Below are positions 1-6,745 of a DNA stretch of 9,639 nt, piece after piece (the stretch's first letter is position 1; every line of letters begins with the position of its first letter). This DNA comes from Rhodanobacter sp. UBA5168 (GTDB taxonomy: Bacteria > Pseudomonadota > Gammaproteobacteria > Xanthomonadales > Rhodanobacteraceae), in the NCBI GenBank assembly GCA_002413455.1, contig DHXA01000171.1:1-9639 (forward strand), read 5' to 3'. The notes under the pieces are model-generated. The model was not told the DNA's origin. It saw only the letters and a program-made list of their open reading frames with translations, and searched no databases. The translations under genes were made by a program, and so were the position numbers.

Positions 1-362
1 TCGAACCATTCACTGGACACACCGACCGGCGTCCATGATTGCACCGTCGAAGCGGTCGGCCGGCTCGCCGCGACGGCCGGAACTGAAAGGATCAGAAGAA
101 CGAGAAAGCAGCCCTTCATGCGCATCGAACATTCTTCCCGTGCCAGGAGAGCGCTGATGATATCGCCGGTGCGCCATGGCAGGCATCCACGCTGCCGCTT
201 GGCTGCCTCGGGAAAACACACGGGCGCTGCGTCGGCGACAACGACCTTCGCCTCTCGCCATGGTCTCGTCACATGCAGGCGACGGCACCGACGGCAGACT
301 CCCGTTCCGTCGAAACCCCTCGGCGTGGCAGCCGTCACTTCGGCATGACAGAGAGGCAGCTC
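1..362. other. Left-edge stretch without a supportable gene
   Basis: I see no recognisable protein or RNA gene here. Several short frames are open on both strands, but their translations are rich in Arg, Ser and Ala and low in hydrophobic blocks, as expected for chance frames in high-GC DNA. A 7-bp direct repeat CGGCCGG occurs at 57-63 and 74-80. The stretch probably holds the promoter of the receiver-like gene that follows, but I cannot pick out convincing -35/-10 boxes. Confidence 0.5.
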
Positions 363-749
363 GTGGGCGATTTTCTAAGACATGGTGTGGCGATCGTTAT
401 CGAGTCGGGCGATCTCGCGCGCACGCTGTGCGACCTGCTGGAAAGTTTCGGATACCAGGCCATCTCCGCGCCAACCCACGCCCTGGCGGCGGAGCGCGCA
501 ATCGCGCACACATCGATCGAACTGCTGGCGGCATGCGTACCTGCGCCTGATGAAAGCCGCGCCGGCATCTATCTCGAGGAAGCAGCCAAGCTCAATCCGC
601 ACCTTGCCGTGGTGCTCATGCTGAGCGATCCGCTGGAACAGTCGCCCGGCGCACCGGCCCGTGCCGTCAAGATCAAGAAGCCATTCGGACGCAAAGCCCT
701 GATCGAGGCGATCCAGCTGGCCGAAGCCCGGGCTGTGAAAACTGAGTAA
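363..749 (+). CDS. Degenerate response-regulator receiver-like protein
   Basis: This is a single-domain protein of about 128 residues with the layout of a CheY-like receiver. An N-terminal hydrophobic strand (VAIVIES, about residues 9-15) is followed by a helix ([15 protein letters not shown]). A central strand (LAVVLMLS) precedes a C-terminal [15 protein letters not shown], which matches the conserved Lys-Pro and last helix of receivers. The acidic pocket is eroded: the usual pair of acids after strand 1 is Glu-Ser, and the strand-3 position that should carry the phospho-accepting Asp reads ELLAACV. The protein is therefore unlikely to be phosphorylated normally and may act by protein-protein contact. 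I chose GTG 363 because GAGAGG at 351-356 lies 6 bp before it and the conserved fold begins soon after. ATG 345 and ATG 273 are in-frame alternatives that would add residues without receiver character. No output domain or kinase gene is adjacent, and the gene converges on the one at 794-1267. Confidence 0.7.
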   Translation: MGDFLRHGVAIVIESGDLARTLCDLLESFGYQAISAPTHALAAERAIAHTSIELLAACVPAPDESRAGIYLEEAAKLNPHLAVVLMLSDPLEQSPGAPARAVKIKKPFGRKALIEAIQLAEARAVKTE

Positions 750-793
750 CCGAAGGCCGTCGACCTGATGCGATGCACGCTTTCGTCGATGGC

Positions 794-1267
794 TCAGCTG
801 CTGTGATCGAGGATGATCTTCCAGCCCTCGGCCGTCTTCTCCCACAGCAGCGAGAACACGCCGTCGTCCTTGGCGGCTTCGCCGTGAGCCGTGCGATCGA
901 GGTGGAAGCGGCCGGTCACGGCGGCGTAGCGCACTTCGCCGCGTGCGCCGGGCAGCAGGCGCACGTCGAAGTCGGAGAACGTAAGTCGACCCATCTGCGC
1001 CTTGTTGGCGTAGTGCTTGCGATAGCTTTCAAGAATCGCCTGATAACCCTTGCGCACGCCGGTACCGACGAAGGTGGTGTCGGGCGCGTCCTTGTAGCCG
1101 CGCATGAAGTCCGCGACATCGCCGCGGTTCCACGCAACCTGCTGGTGATGCAGCACCTGCCGGATGGCGGCAGCATCCTCGGGCGTTGCCGCCAGGCCCG
1201 CACCCGCGCCGCCCATGGCAGTCGCCAGCAGGAACCCGAACAAAAGAAAAAACCGTCTTGCAGTCAT
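794..1267 (-). CDS. Secreted DUF4440/SnoaL-like (NTF2-fold) protein
   Basis: A 157-residue protein. Residues 1-27 form a signal peptide: two Arg after MTA, a hydrophobic core [19 protein letters not shown], and a likely cleavage after LAA. The mature part begins with a helix containing [17 protein letters not shown], the hallmark of DUF4440/SnoaL-like proteins. It continues with a [17 protein letters not shown] segment, then antiparallel strands ending in [19 protein letters not shown]. The WKI...DH ending is typical of the family. Such proteins form a cone-shaped NTF2 fold that binds small hydrophobic ligands; some are isomerases or hydrolases, and many have no known reaction. Export suggests a periplasmic role here. 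I took the start at 1267 because it begins the signal peptide and GGAG lies shortly upstream. The frame is open to 1402, but that extra part lacks protein character. The gene is divergent from msrA and convergent with the receiver-like gene. Confidence 0.85.
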   Translation of the reverse strand: MTARRFFLLFGFLLATAMGGAGAGLAATPEDAAAIRQVLHHQQVAWNRGDVADFMRGYKDAPDTTFVGTGVRKGYQAILESYRKHYANKAQMGRLTFSDFDVRLLPGARGEVRYAAVTGRFHLDRTAHGEAAKDDGVFSLLWEKTAEGWKIILDHSS

Positions 1268-1642
1268 TGCGTACTCCGCTGCGATAGTTGGTGGTCCATA
1301 GCATGCCGGGAAAACTCTGGCAAACCGCGCCCGGTCACGGCGGATGATCGACGTCAATTGCACCCGGATTTGCGGTGTCGGGTTTGTGAGATATTGATCC
1401 AAGGACTCGAAAACGCGGACCAGAGTCCGGAGTTCGCCACGGTCCTCCTCGATCTATCAACGTGTTGCGCGCAGGCTGCGGGAACGGTGCGCGCGCGATG
1501 TGGCCACCCTCACGGGGCACGAAGCCACAGGAGACCGTGGCCGGGCCGAGACGGCGGTGCGCTGAAGCTGGCACGATCACCTCGACAAGCGCGTGCATCG
1601 CCCCCATCTTCAGGGCAACCACTTGTCACTTCGGAGATTTCC
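1268..1642. other. Divergent intergenic region, DUF4440 gene / msrA
   Basis: These 375 bp contain no gene I can support. An open frame runs through on the plus strand into msrA, but it has no start signal and no recognisable domain. Visible structure: an inverted repeat GGACTC (1403-1408) / GAGTCC (1423-1428), and a shared 3' arm GTGGCC (1537-1542). That arm can pair either with GGCCAC at 1502-1507 or, through GTGGC, with GCCAC at 1524-1528. Both promoters must lie here, but no consensus boxes are convincing. The msrA ribosome-binding site GGAG is at 1633-1636. Confidence 0.5.
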
Positions 1643-2149
1643 ATGACCGCCACTACCGAACGCGCCATCCTCGCCGGCGGCTGCTTCTGGGGCATGCAGG
1701 AGTTGATCCGCCAACAGCCAGGGGTGGTTTCCACCCGCGTGGGCTATTCCGGCGGCGACGTGCCCAACGCCACGTATCGCGATCACGGCACGCACGCCGA
1801 GGCCATCGAGATCGTGTTCGATCCGCAGGCCATCAGCTATCGCACCCTGCTGGAATTCTTCTTCCAGATCCACGATCCGAGTACGCCCAACCGCCAGGGC
1901 AACGATCGCGGCGCCAGTTACCGCTCGGCCATCTTCTACACCAGCGAGGCGCAGAAGCAGGTGGCTGAGGACACCCTCGCCGACGTGGATGCCGCCGGCC
2001 TGTGGCCGGGCAAGGCGGTGACCGAGCTGGCACCGGCGGGCGATTTCTGGGAAGCCGAGCCCGAACACCAGGACTACCTGCAGCATTACCCCAGCGGTTA
2101 CACCTGCCACTTCATCCGGCCGCAGTGGAAACTGCCGCGTCGGGCATAG
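1643..2149 (+). CDS. msrA: Peptide methionine (S)-S-oxide reductase MsrA
   Basis: MsrA reduces the S-epimer of methionine sulfoxide, free or in proteins, back to methionine. It repairs oxidative damage in the cytoplasm with thioredoxin as electron donor. The 168-residue protein has the catalytic GGCFWG motif with Cys14, the following VGYSGG, and the active-site acid in GTHAEAIEI (Glu53). The mid-protein [22 protein letters not shown] block is also diagnostic. The C-terminal GYTCHF holds Cys155, the probable resolving cysteine, so this is the short two-cysteine type rather than the roughly 210-residue three-cysteine E. coli type. ATG 1643 is set by GGAG at 1633-1636 with a 6-bp gap and by the start of homology a few residues later. 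The sirtuin gene follows on the same strand within 3-39 bp, so co-transcription is likely. No msrB is in the window. Confidence 0.97.
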   Translation: MTATTERAILAGGCFWGMQELIRQQPGVVSTRVGYSGGDVPNATYRDHGTHAEAIEIVFDPQAISYRTLLEFFFQIHDPSTPNRQGNDRGASYRSAIFYTSEAQKQVAEDTLADVDAAGLWPGKAVTELAPAGDFWEAEPEHQDYLQHYPSGYTCHFIRPQWKLPRRA

Positions 2150-2152
2150 CGC

Positions 2153-3013
2153 GTGACAGGCCACCCTACCCCGATCCATGACCAGCCAATGACTCCGTTG
2201 CGGCAATTCATCGAAGCCCACCCACGCCTGTTTGTACTGACTGGTGCCGGCTGCAGCACCGATTCGGGCATTCCCGACTATCGCGATCGCGACGGCCAGT
2301 GGAAGCGCACGCCGCCAGTGAACTTCGGCGTCTTCATGCGCGAGCCGGCCACGCGCCAGCGCTACTGGGCGCGCAGCATGGTCGGCTGGCGGCGCTTCGG
2401 CCGCGCCCTGCCAAACACCACCCACCACGCGCTAGCTCTACTGGAGCAACGCGGGCAGGTCGAGCTGCTGGTGACGCAGAACGTGGATCGCCTGCATCAG
2501 CGCGCCGGCAGCGAACGGGTGATCGACCTGCACGGCCGCCTCGACGAAGTACGCTGCATGAGCTGCGACTGGCGGCTGGCCCGCCACGCGTTTCAGCACC
2601 AGCTGGTAGAACGCAACCCGGCATGGGCGCAACTGGACGCCGGCGACGCGCCAGACGGCGACGCCGATCTCGACGGCGAGGACTTCTCCCGCTTCGACGT
2701 ACCACCGTGCCCGCACTGCGGTGGCATCGTGAAGCCCGACGTGGTGTTTTTCGGCGAGCCCGTGCCGCGTGGCCGCGTGGAAACCGCGACGCTGGCCTGG
2801 CAGGCCGCCGACGCGGTGCTGGTCGTGGGTTCCTCGCTGATGGTCTATTCGGGCTACCGTTTCGTCGACGCCGCGGCCCGTGCCGGCAAACCGGTGGCCG
2901 CGGTGACGCTGGGCCGCACCCGCGCCGACGCGCTGCTCACGCTGAAAGTCGACGCACCCTGTCACGAGGCATTCGCGTTTTTGCACGGGCCAACTTTGCT
3001 GGCAATCAACTAG
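2153..3013 (+). CDS. Sir2-family NAD-dependent protein deacylase (class II/SIRT4-like)
   Basis: Sirtuins remove acyl groups from lysines using NAD+, giving nicotinamide and O-acyl-ADP-ribose. All key motifs are present (numbering from GTG 2153): GAGCSTDSGIPDYRD at 31-45 for NAD binding, TQNVDRLH at 108-115, and catalytic His127 in DLHG. The zinc site is Cys135/Cys138 (CMSC) plus Cys186/Cys189 (CPHC), followed by IVKPDVVFFGE and VVGSSLMVYSG. The GIPDYRD variant and the long N-terminal half with YWARSMVGW resemble class II, SIRT4-like bacterial sirtuins. A linker of acidic and small residues (about 162-182) lies between the zinc pairs. The start is uncertain. GTG 2153 lies 3 bp after the msrA stop but has no clear ribosome-binding site. 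ATG 2189 gives a 274-residue protein that still contains the whole domain. Tight spacing suggests an operon with msrA. Confidence 0.93.
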   Translation: MTGHPTPIHDQPMTPLRQFIEAHPRLFVLTGAGCSTDSGIPDYRDRDGQWKRTPPVNFGVFMREPATRQRYWARSMVGWRRFGRALPNTTHHALALLEQRGQVELLVTQNVDRLHQRAGSERVIDLHGRLDEVRCMSCDWRLARHAFQHQLVERNPAWAQLDAGDAPDGDADLDGEDFSRFDVPPCPHCGGIVKPDVVFFGEPVPRGRVETATLAWQAADAVLVVGSSLMVYSGYRFVDAAARAGKPVAAVTLGRTRADALLTLKVDAPCHEAFAFLHGPTLLAIN

Positions 3014-3373
3014 TTCAGCTGTGTCTCGCGTGGCGAGGCCCGATCCTTTCGTCGCCTTTCCCCATGGTCCTGCACCACCGGTCGCAGCTTTCGTCAGTTG
3101 CGCTCCGGCTTGTGCTGCATGCGTTGCTAGGCTCCGCCCCGATTCGACGTGAACTTCGAGTTCCGCATCGGCGGGCATCGAAGTGATCTGCGCTTCCACT
3201 GCTGGCTGCTTTCGACGATCGGCATCTGTCGATCGAACGCCAGTTCCCGAAACACCGGGGTTTGATCTGGTTGCGTTAACGCAAGCGTGCCGGAAAGATA
3301 CAGCCCTGACCTGCTTGGCCCTTTTGGCTCGGCTCGGCTTCCCTGCTTCGTTCTGTCTTCCCCGGAGCGTGCG
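3014..3373. other. Intergenic region with a 14-bp perfect palindrome
   Basis: These 360 bp separate the sirtuin from the TMEM175-like gene and contain no gene I can support. Short frames on both strands have no domain character. Features seen: a weak hairpin GGCGA (3032-3036) / TCGCC (3052-3056) followed by TTTCCCC, which could help end the sirtuin transcript; two copies of CGATCG at 3216-3221 and 3230-3235; and the perfect palindrome TTGCGTTAACGCAA at 3271-3284. The TMEM175-like gene has its ribosome-binding site GGAG at 3364-3367. Confidence 0.5.
3271..3284. promoter_or_regulatory. Perfect palindrome, candidate operator
   Basis: TTGCGTTAACGCAA is identical to its reverse complement over 14 bp and sits about 90 bp upstream of the TMEM175-like start. 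Its size and position fit a binding site for a homodimeric repressor. However, one such palindrome is expected by chance roughly once per 16 kb, so the case rests mainly on its intergenic position. The flanking bases do not extend the symmetry. Confidence 0.25.
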
Positions 3374-3994
3374 ATGCGTGAAGAACAAACCACTCCAGAC
3401 CGTCTGGCCGCTTATTCGGATGCGGTGTTCGCGGTGATCGTGACGGTGATGGTGCTTGAGCTCAAGGCACCGGATCAGGCGGAATTCTCGGCGCTCTGGC
3501 CGTTGTGGCCAACCGCCATCAGCTACGCGGTGAGTTATCTGTTCATCGCCATCATCTGGATAAACCACCATCACCTGATGCGGCTCGCCGGTCCTCCGAC
3601 GCTGGGGCTGATGTGGATCAACTTCGTCCACCTTTTCATGGTGTCGCTGCTGCCCTTTGCGACTGCATGGATTGCGCGCACCAGGCTCGCATCGTCCCCC
3701 GTCGTGTTCTACGCAGGGTTGTTCGTGTGCATCGACATTGCCTACAACGTCTTCGAGCGCGAAATACTGAGGAGAGCCGCGTACCTGCCCGGCCACGCGC
3801 GGCGCATCGCGCGGCGCCGGTCGCTCGCTGTCCTGGGGATTTTCCTGACCGCCATGCTCGTTGCGCTTGTCGCGCCCCGCATCGGATTCGTCCTGATATG
3901 CAGCGCGCTGATCCTTCACCTGCGGCCGGAGGCACGTCACCGTCTGGGGAAGGTCGACGAGGACGGCGATCGCGCCAGGGCCAAAGATCCTTAG
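3374..3994 (+). CDS. TMEM175-family (DUF1211) integral membrane protein, putative potassium channel
   Basis: A 206-residue polytopic membrane protein. The N-terminus carries the family signature RLAAYSDAVFAVIVTVMVLE (residues 10-29), the equivalent of the RxxAFSDGVFAI...TLLVLE motif of TMEM175 proteins. That helix lines the pore, and a hydrophobic residue acts as selectivity and gate. Further membrane segments are visible at about 43-65 (ending in IIWINHHHLMR, also conserved), 78-98, 108-128 and 155-187, followed by a charged tail. Bacterial members have one six-helix repeat and assemble as tetramers conducting K+. Gly of SDG is Ala here and Phe of AFSD is Tyr, both mild changes. ATG 3374 is chosen because GGAG at 3364-3367 lies 6 bp upstream and the signature follows at once. 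An open frame to 3287 adds a stretch with no family match. Selectivity cannot be judged from sequence alone. Confidence 0.88.
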   Translation: MREEQTTPDRLAAYSDAVFAVIVTVMVLELKAPDQAEFSALWPLWPTAISYAVSYLFIAIIWINHHHLMRLAGPPTLGLMWINFVHLFMVSLLPFATAWIARTRLASSPVVFYAGLFVCIDIAYNVFEREILRRAAYLPGHARRIARRRSLAVLGIFLTAMLVALVAPRIGFVLICSALILHLRPEARHRLGKVDEDGDRARAKDP

Positions 3995-4069
3995 CTGACG
4001 GAACAACTCGGCCCGGCACCCTGGTCTATTTTTGGATCGCACCATTTTTACGACACGAGGAACCCACCC

Positions 4070-4525
4070 ATGTCTTATCCACGACAGCTCCCAGCCACCG
4101 GCACGTGTCGTTGCGGCCGCGTGCGTTTGCGCATCACCAGGCCGGCCATGCTCACCATGGCGTGCCACTGCCATGGCTGCCAGAAGATGACCGGCAGCGC
4201 GTTTTCGCTGTCGCTGGCGATGCCCGCCGACGGGGTGGAGGTGCTCGAGGGTGAACTGGTCCGCGGCGGTCTGCAGGAGGAGCACACCCACCTGTACTGC
4301 GCGTTCTGCAAGTCTTGGGTCATGACCCGTCCAGCGGGAATCGACTGGCTCGTCAACCTGCGCTCCTCGGTGCTCGACCCGCATGCGGACTTCGTGCCGT
4401 TCATCGAGACCCATACCGATGCCCGGCTCTCCTGGGTATCGACCCCGGCGAAGCACAGCTTTGCCGGCCTGCCGGCGGTGGAGGAGTACCAGCCGCTGAT
4501 CGAGGCATTCGCGGCCGAGGCTTGA
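4070..4525 (+). CDS. GFA-family (glutathione-dependent formaldehyde-activating enzyme-like) zinc protein
   Basis: A 151-residue cytoplasmic protein with the zinc-cysteine pattern of the GFA/CENP-V family. CRCG (Cys13, Cys15) is followed by CHCHGCQKMTGSAF (Cys32, Cys34, Cys37) and then YCAFCKSW (Cys77, Cys80). The founding member, Paracoccus Gfa, was reported to speed the joining of formaldehyde and glutathione. Most homologs have no proven reaction, and no formaldehyde dehydrogenase gene is near this one, so the activity is only a family label. The C-terminus ends with a short helical tail (PAVEEYQPLIEAF). ATG 4070 follows GAGG at 4057-4060. The 75-bp gap after the TMEM175-like gene contains two ATTTTT runs, so a separate promoter is possible. 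The gene converges with the LysR gene at 4614. Confidence 0.9.
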   Translation: MSYPRQLPATGTCRCGRVRLRITRPAMLTMACHCHGCQKMTGSAFSLSLAMPADGVEVLEGELVRGGLQEEHTHLYCAFCKSWVMTRPAGIDWLVNLRSSVLDPHADFVPFIETHTDARLSWVSTPAKHSFAGLPAVEEYQPLIEAFAAEA

Positions 4526-4556
4526 TCGGATACAAACCCGAGCCGCTTCCTGCATG

Positions 4557-4604
4557 GCCAGCCGGGAAATCAAACGGCAGCAAAGTGGCTATGACCTGGC
4601 TGGC
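4557..4604. terminator. Weak inverted repeat between convergent genes
   Basis: GCCAGCC (4557-4563) and GGCTGGC (4598-4604) form a 7-bp inverted repeat separated by 34 bp. It lies in the 88-bp space between the convergent GFA and LysR genes. The long loop and missing T-run make it a weak terminator candidate, supported mainly by its position. Confidence 0.2.
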
Positions 4605-4613
4605 TTCTCGTAA

Positions 4614-5525
4614 TCAAACTGCCGACGAATGCCGCCAAGGCTCTGACATGACGCTCAGAAACCAGGCCCTCATGGCAACGATATCGGGGCGGCTCTCCAG
4701 GTCCGGCGCGCAGGCGAAGTAATAAGTGCCGCCACGGAGAACCGGCGCGAACGGCGCCACCAACAGGCCAGCGGCCAGCGCATCGGCGACCAGGACCAGA
4801 CTGACGATCGCGACGCCGTGACCTGCGACGGCAGCCTGTACCGCCACCGCGCTGTCGGGAAATCGCACCCCTGCCTGCGTATCCACGTCGAGCAGACCGG
4901 CCTCGGCGCACCAGCGCGGCCAGTCGGGTGCGGGCGCAGGCACCTGGCGGCCGTCGATATGAATCAACGTGGCCTGTCGCAGATCTTCCAGCTTCGTCAG
5001 TCCCAGCCCGGGACTGCAGACCGGGCCAAAGACGTCATCCCGAAGCGGGATGGTGGCGACTCCGGCGAACGGCCCCTTTCCATAGCGTATGGCGGCGCCC
5101 ACGCCGCCCGATCGCAACTCGACGATGGCGTCCGACGCGTGCAGGCGCAGATCGATATCAGGGAGAAGCCGACGCAATTCGGTCAATCGCGGAACCATCC
5201 AGTGGCTCAGGAACGCCGTGGTGGCGGTCAAGGTCAGGATCGCCGGGGCCTGCCGCAGGCGCAACTGCGCCACCGCCCTGGCGATTTCCGCAAAGCCCGA
5301 CGCGGTGGCCTCGTAGAGCACGCTGCCTTCTGCCGTCAGCCTGACGGCGCGAGGCGTGCGCTCCAGCACACGAAGGCCAAGATGCGCTTCAAGTTGTCGG
5401 ATCTGATGGCTGATTGCGGTGGGGGTGACGAACAGCTCCTCTGCCGCGGCCTTGAAACTGGATCGCCGGGCCACCGCCTCGAAGGCGCGCAAGGATGTCA
5501 GCGGTGGCAGACGGGGACTTGCCAT
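4614..5525 (-). CDS. LysR-family transcriptional regulator, GcvA type
   Basis: A 303-residue LysR-type regulator. The winged helix-turn-helix is at residues 11-70: LTSLRAFEAVARRSSFKAAA, then the recognition helix in VTPTAISHQIRQLE and the wing LGLRVLERTPRAVRLTAEG. The TPTAISHQIRQLE form is typical of the GcvA/AmpR branch. Residues about 93-295 form the two-lobed effector-binding domain, with LTLTATTAFLSHWMVPRL at its start and AAIRYGKGPFAGV in lobe one. GcvA-type regulators usually control a divergent neighbour and themselves. Here the neighbour is the PhzF-family gene, with 117 bp between the starts. The protein begins at the expected place for the family. Its ATG is directly preceded by the dyad array at 5526-5553, so a bound regulator would sit on its own leader. 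The effector cannot be read from the sequence. Confidence 0.93.
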   Translation of the reverse strand: MASPRLPPLTSLRAFEAVARRSSFKAAAEELFVTPTAISHQIRQLEAHLGLRVLERTPRAVRLTAEGSVLYEATASGFAEIARAVAQLRLRQAPAILTLTATTAFLSHWMVPRLTELRRLLPDIDLRLHASDAIVELRSGGVGAAIRYGKGPFAGVATIPLRDDVFGPVCSPGLGLTKLEDLRQATLIHIDGRQVPAPAPDWPRWCAEAGLLDVDTQAGVRFPDSAVAVQAAVAGHGVAIVSLVLVADALAAGLLVAPFAPVLRGGTYYFACAPDLESRPDIVAMRAWFLSVMSEPWRHSSAV

Positions 5526-5580
5526 GATGAATTCATTTCATCCAAGAGATGAAGATTGCGAATTTGAACGGCGTGTTCAA
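5526..5580. promoter_or_regulatory. Alternating hexamer/dyad array in the LysR-phzF divergent region
   Basis: Three hexamers lie exactly 11 bp apart in alternating orientation: GATGAA (5526-5531), TTCATC (5537-5542) and GATGAA (5548-5553). They make two overlapping dyads with 5-bp spacers, and ATGAATTCAT at 5527-5536 is also a perfect palindrome. A third dyad of the same geometry follows: TTGAAC (5564-5569), spacer GGCGT, GTTCAA (5575-5580). The 11-bp period places the half-sites on about one face of the helix. This suits LysR-type tetramers, although the symmetric T-N11-A core is not obvious. TTGAAC with TTAAAT at 5586-5591 could be a -35/-10 pair (16-bp gap) for the PhzF-like gene. Confidence 0.5.
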
Positions 5581-5584
5581 GCGG

Positions 5585-5608
5585 ATTAAATTGAAGGCCA
5601 GCTTTAAT
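5585..5608. promoter_or_regulatory. AT-rich inverted repeat upstream of the PhzF-like gene
   Basis: ATTAAA (5585-5590) and TTTAAT (5603-5608) are perfect inverted arms separated by 12 bp. They lie between the dyad array and the start at 5643, in the only clearly AT-rich patch of this spacer. It could be part of the promoter or a further regulator half-site pair. Confidence 0.25.
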
Positions 5609-5642
5609 GATGATCTGAATTCACTCCAAGAGGGTACGGAAC

Positions 5643-6518
5643 ATGGCGCAATTCACAGCCGGCCTGATCGATGTCTTCGCCGAAACGCCTTTCGGCGGAA
5701 ACCCCCTGGCGGTGGTCGAGGATGCCGACGAGCTGTCGGATGCCCAGATGCGGCGCATCGCCGGCGAGTTCAATCAGGCCGAAACCACGTTCCTGATGAA
5801 AAGCGGCCGGGCCGACCGCAGGCTGCGCTCGTTCACCGCCAGCGGCGCGGAAGTGTTCGGTGCGGGCCACAACGCGCTCGGCGCATGGTTGTGGATGGGC
5901 GAGCACGGCCAATTGGGGTCGCTCGACACGCCAAGAACATTCCGGCAGGAAATCGGCGAAGACGTCCTGCCCATCACGCTTGTGAAACTGGGTGGCCGCG
6001 TCCACGGCCGCATGCGGCAGGCAGCCTTGCGATTGTCGGCACCCCTTGCCGCAACGGACGCCCTGGCCGAAGCATTGGGGCTCGACCCGCATGATGTTGC
6101 ACCGCTTCCTGCGGCGCGCGTTGCCGATACCGGAGCCGCGCATCTCATGGTCCGCCTGCGCGAGATCCAGGCAGTGGATCGTGCAGCGCCCTTTGCACAG
6201 GCGCTCCTGGCGGTTCTAGGGAGCGTCGGCGCCGAAGGCTGCTACGTCTATGCCTTCGATCCGGCCTCGCCGGACACGGCCTACGCGCGTTTCTTCAACC
6301 CGACGGTAGGGCTGTGGGAAGACGCAGCAACCGGCACCGCCGCTGGCCCCTTGTGCGCGTATCTGGGCGCCGAAGGCCTGTTGAATCCCGGAAAAACCCT
6401 CGTCGTCGAGCAGGGAGTGAAGATGGGCAGGCGGAGCTTGCTGCAGGTTCGCCTGACGCCCGACCCGGAATTGTCGGGGACAGGTATCGTTGCATTGCGC
6501 GGAATACTCACGTTCTAG
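5643..6518 (+). CDS. PhzF-family isomerase/epimerase-like protein
   Basis: A 291-residue protein of the PhzF family, which has a diaminopimelate-epimerase-like double-barrel fold. PhzF itself isomerises trans-2,3-dihydro-3-hydroxyanthranilate in phenazine synthesis. Most family members are outside phenazine clusters and have unknown substrates. Visible motifs: DVFAETPFGGNPLAVV at 10-25, the catalytic Glu47 in FNQAETTFL, GAGHNALGAW at 73-82 (His76), RFFNP near 215-220, and EDAATGTAAGPLCAYL from 226 (Asp227), equivalent to the EDPATGS block. All catalytic positions look intact. ATG 5643 follows AAGAGGG at 5628-5634. No other phenazine genes are present, so a phenazine role is not supported. The divergent GcvA-type regulator and the dyads between them point to controlled expression. 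Confidence 0.92.
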   Translation: MAQFTAGLIDVFAETPFGGNPLAVVEDADELSDAQMRRIAGEFNQAETTFLMKSGRADRRLRSFTASGAEVFGAGHNALGAWLWMGEHGQLGSLDTPRTFRQEIGEDVLPITLVKLGGRVHGRMRQAALRLSAPLAATDALAEALGLDPHDVAPLPAARVADTGAAHLMVRLREIQAVDRAAPFAQALLAVLGSVGAEGCYVYAFDPASPDTAYARFFNPTVGLWEDAATGTAAGPLCAYLGAEGLLNPGKTLVVEQGVKMGRRSLLQVRLTPDPELSGTGIVALRGILTF

Positions 6519-6745
6519 TCCATCGCAAAAAAGTTGCACCTCGACAAGCCGTATCGTTCCCCGTCTCGAGGGTACGCGAGTTGGCTCGATGGCTCCGGTT
6601 TCTGTTTCCCCGGCCACGCGCAGCCAGGCGCAATTGTCCTCAAACAGAATTTCGGCCGGCGAGCGCATGGAGGTGAACCGGCGCTACCATACGGGGACTA
6701 CACCTGCACAGCACCGCGACCGGGCGCTACGAGCCCGGCAATGTC
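6519..6745. other. Spacer between the PhzF-like and PAS-GGDEF genes
   Basis: These 227 bp hold no gene I can support with confidence. On the minus strand an open frame from ATG 6668 reads with biased codons for about 50 residues (RSPAEILFEDNCAWLRVAGE and onward) before running antisense into the PhzF-like gene. I do not recognise it. On the plus strand a strong GGAGGTG at 6669-6675 is not followed by a well-spaced start for the PAS-GGDEF protein. The AAAAAA at 6526-6531 could serve as a minus-strand T-run but has no convincing stem. Confidence 0.4.

Noticed and set aside
773..1642. Plus-strand open frame upstream of and continuous with msrA, which would give a 458-residue fusion
   Set aside because: The first part is antisense to the DUF4440-like gene and then crosses the spacer without domain character. 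MsrA homology and a good ribosome-binding site fix the start at 1643.
1610..2428. Minus-strand open frame of 272 codons over msrA and the sirtuin start
   Set aside because: It is the antisense shadow of msrA, with no motif and no start signal.
2438..4573. Very long open frame (711 codons) on the minus strand across the sirtuin, TMEM175-like and GFA genes
   Set aside because: It is antisense to three genes with clear family motifs, and its translation is rich in Arg, His, Gln and Gly with no recognisable domain. Long antisense frames are common in high-GC DNA.
4818..5552. Plus-strand open frame of 244 codons opposite the GcvA-type regulator
   Set aside because: It is antisense to a well-supported LysR gene and has low-hydrophobicity, Arg-, Gln- and Gly-rich content.
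5643..6518. Phenazine biosynthesis locus
   Set aside because: Only a PhzF-family member is present. No phzA/B, D, E or G genes are nearby, and most PhzF homologs are unrelated to phenazines.
6519..6745. c-di-GMP (GEMM) riboswitch ahead of the diguanylate cyclase
   Set aside because: I looked for the conserved GEMM-I core and saw no match.
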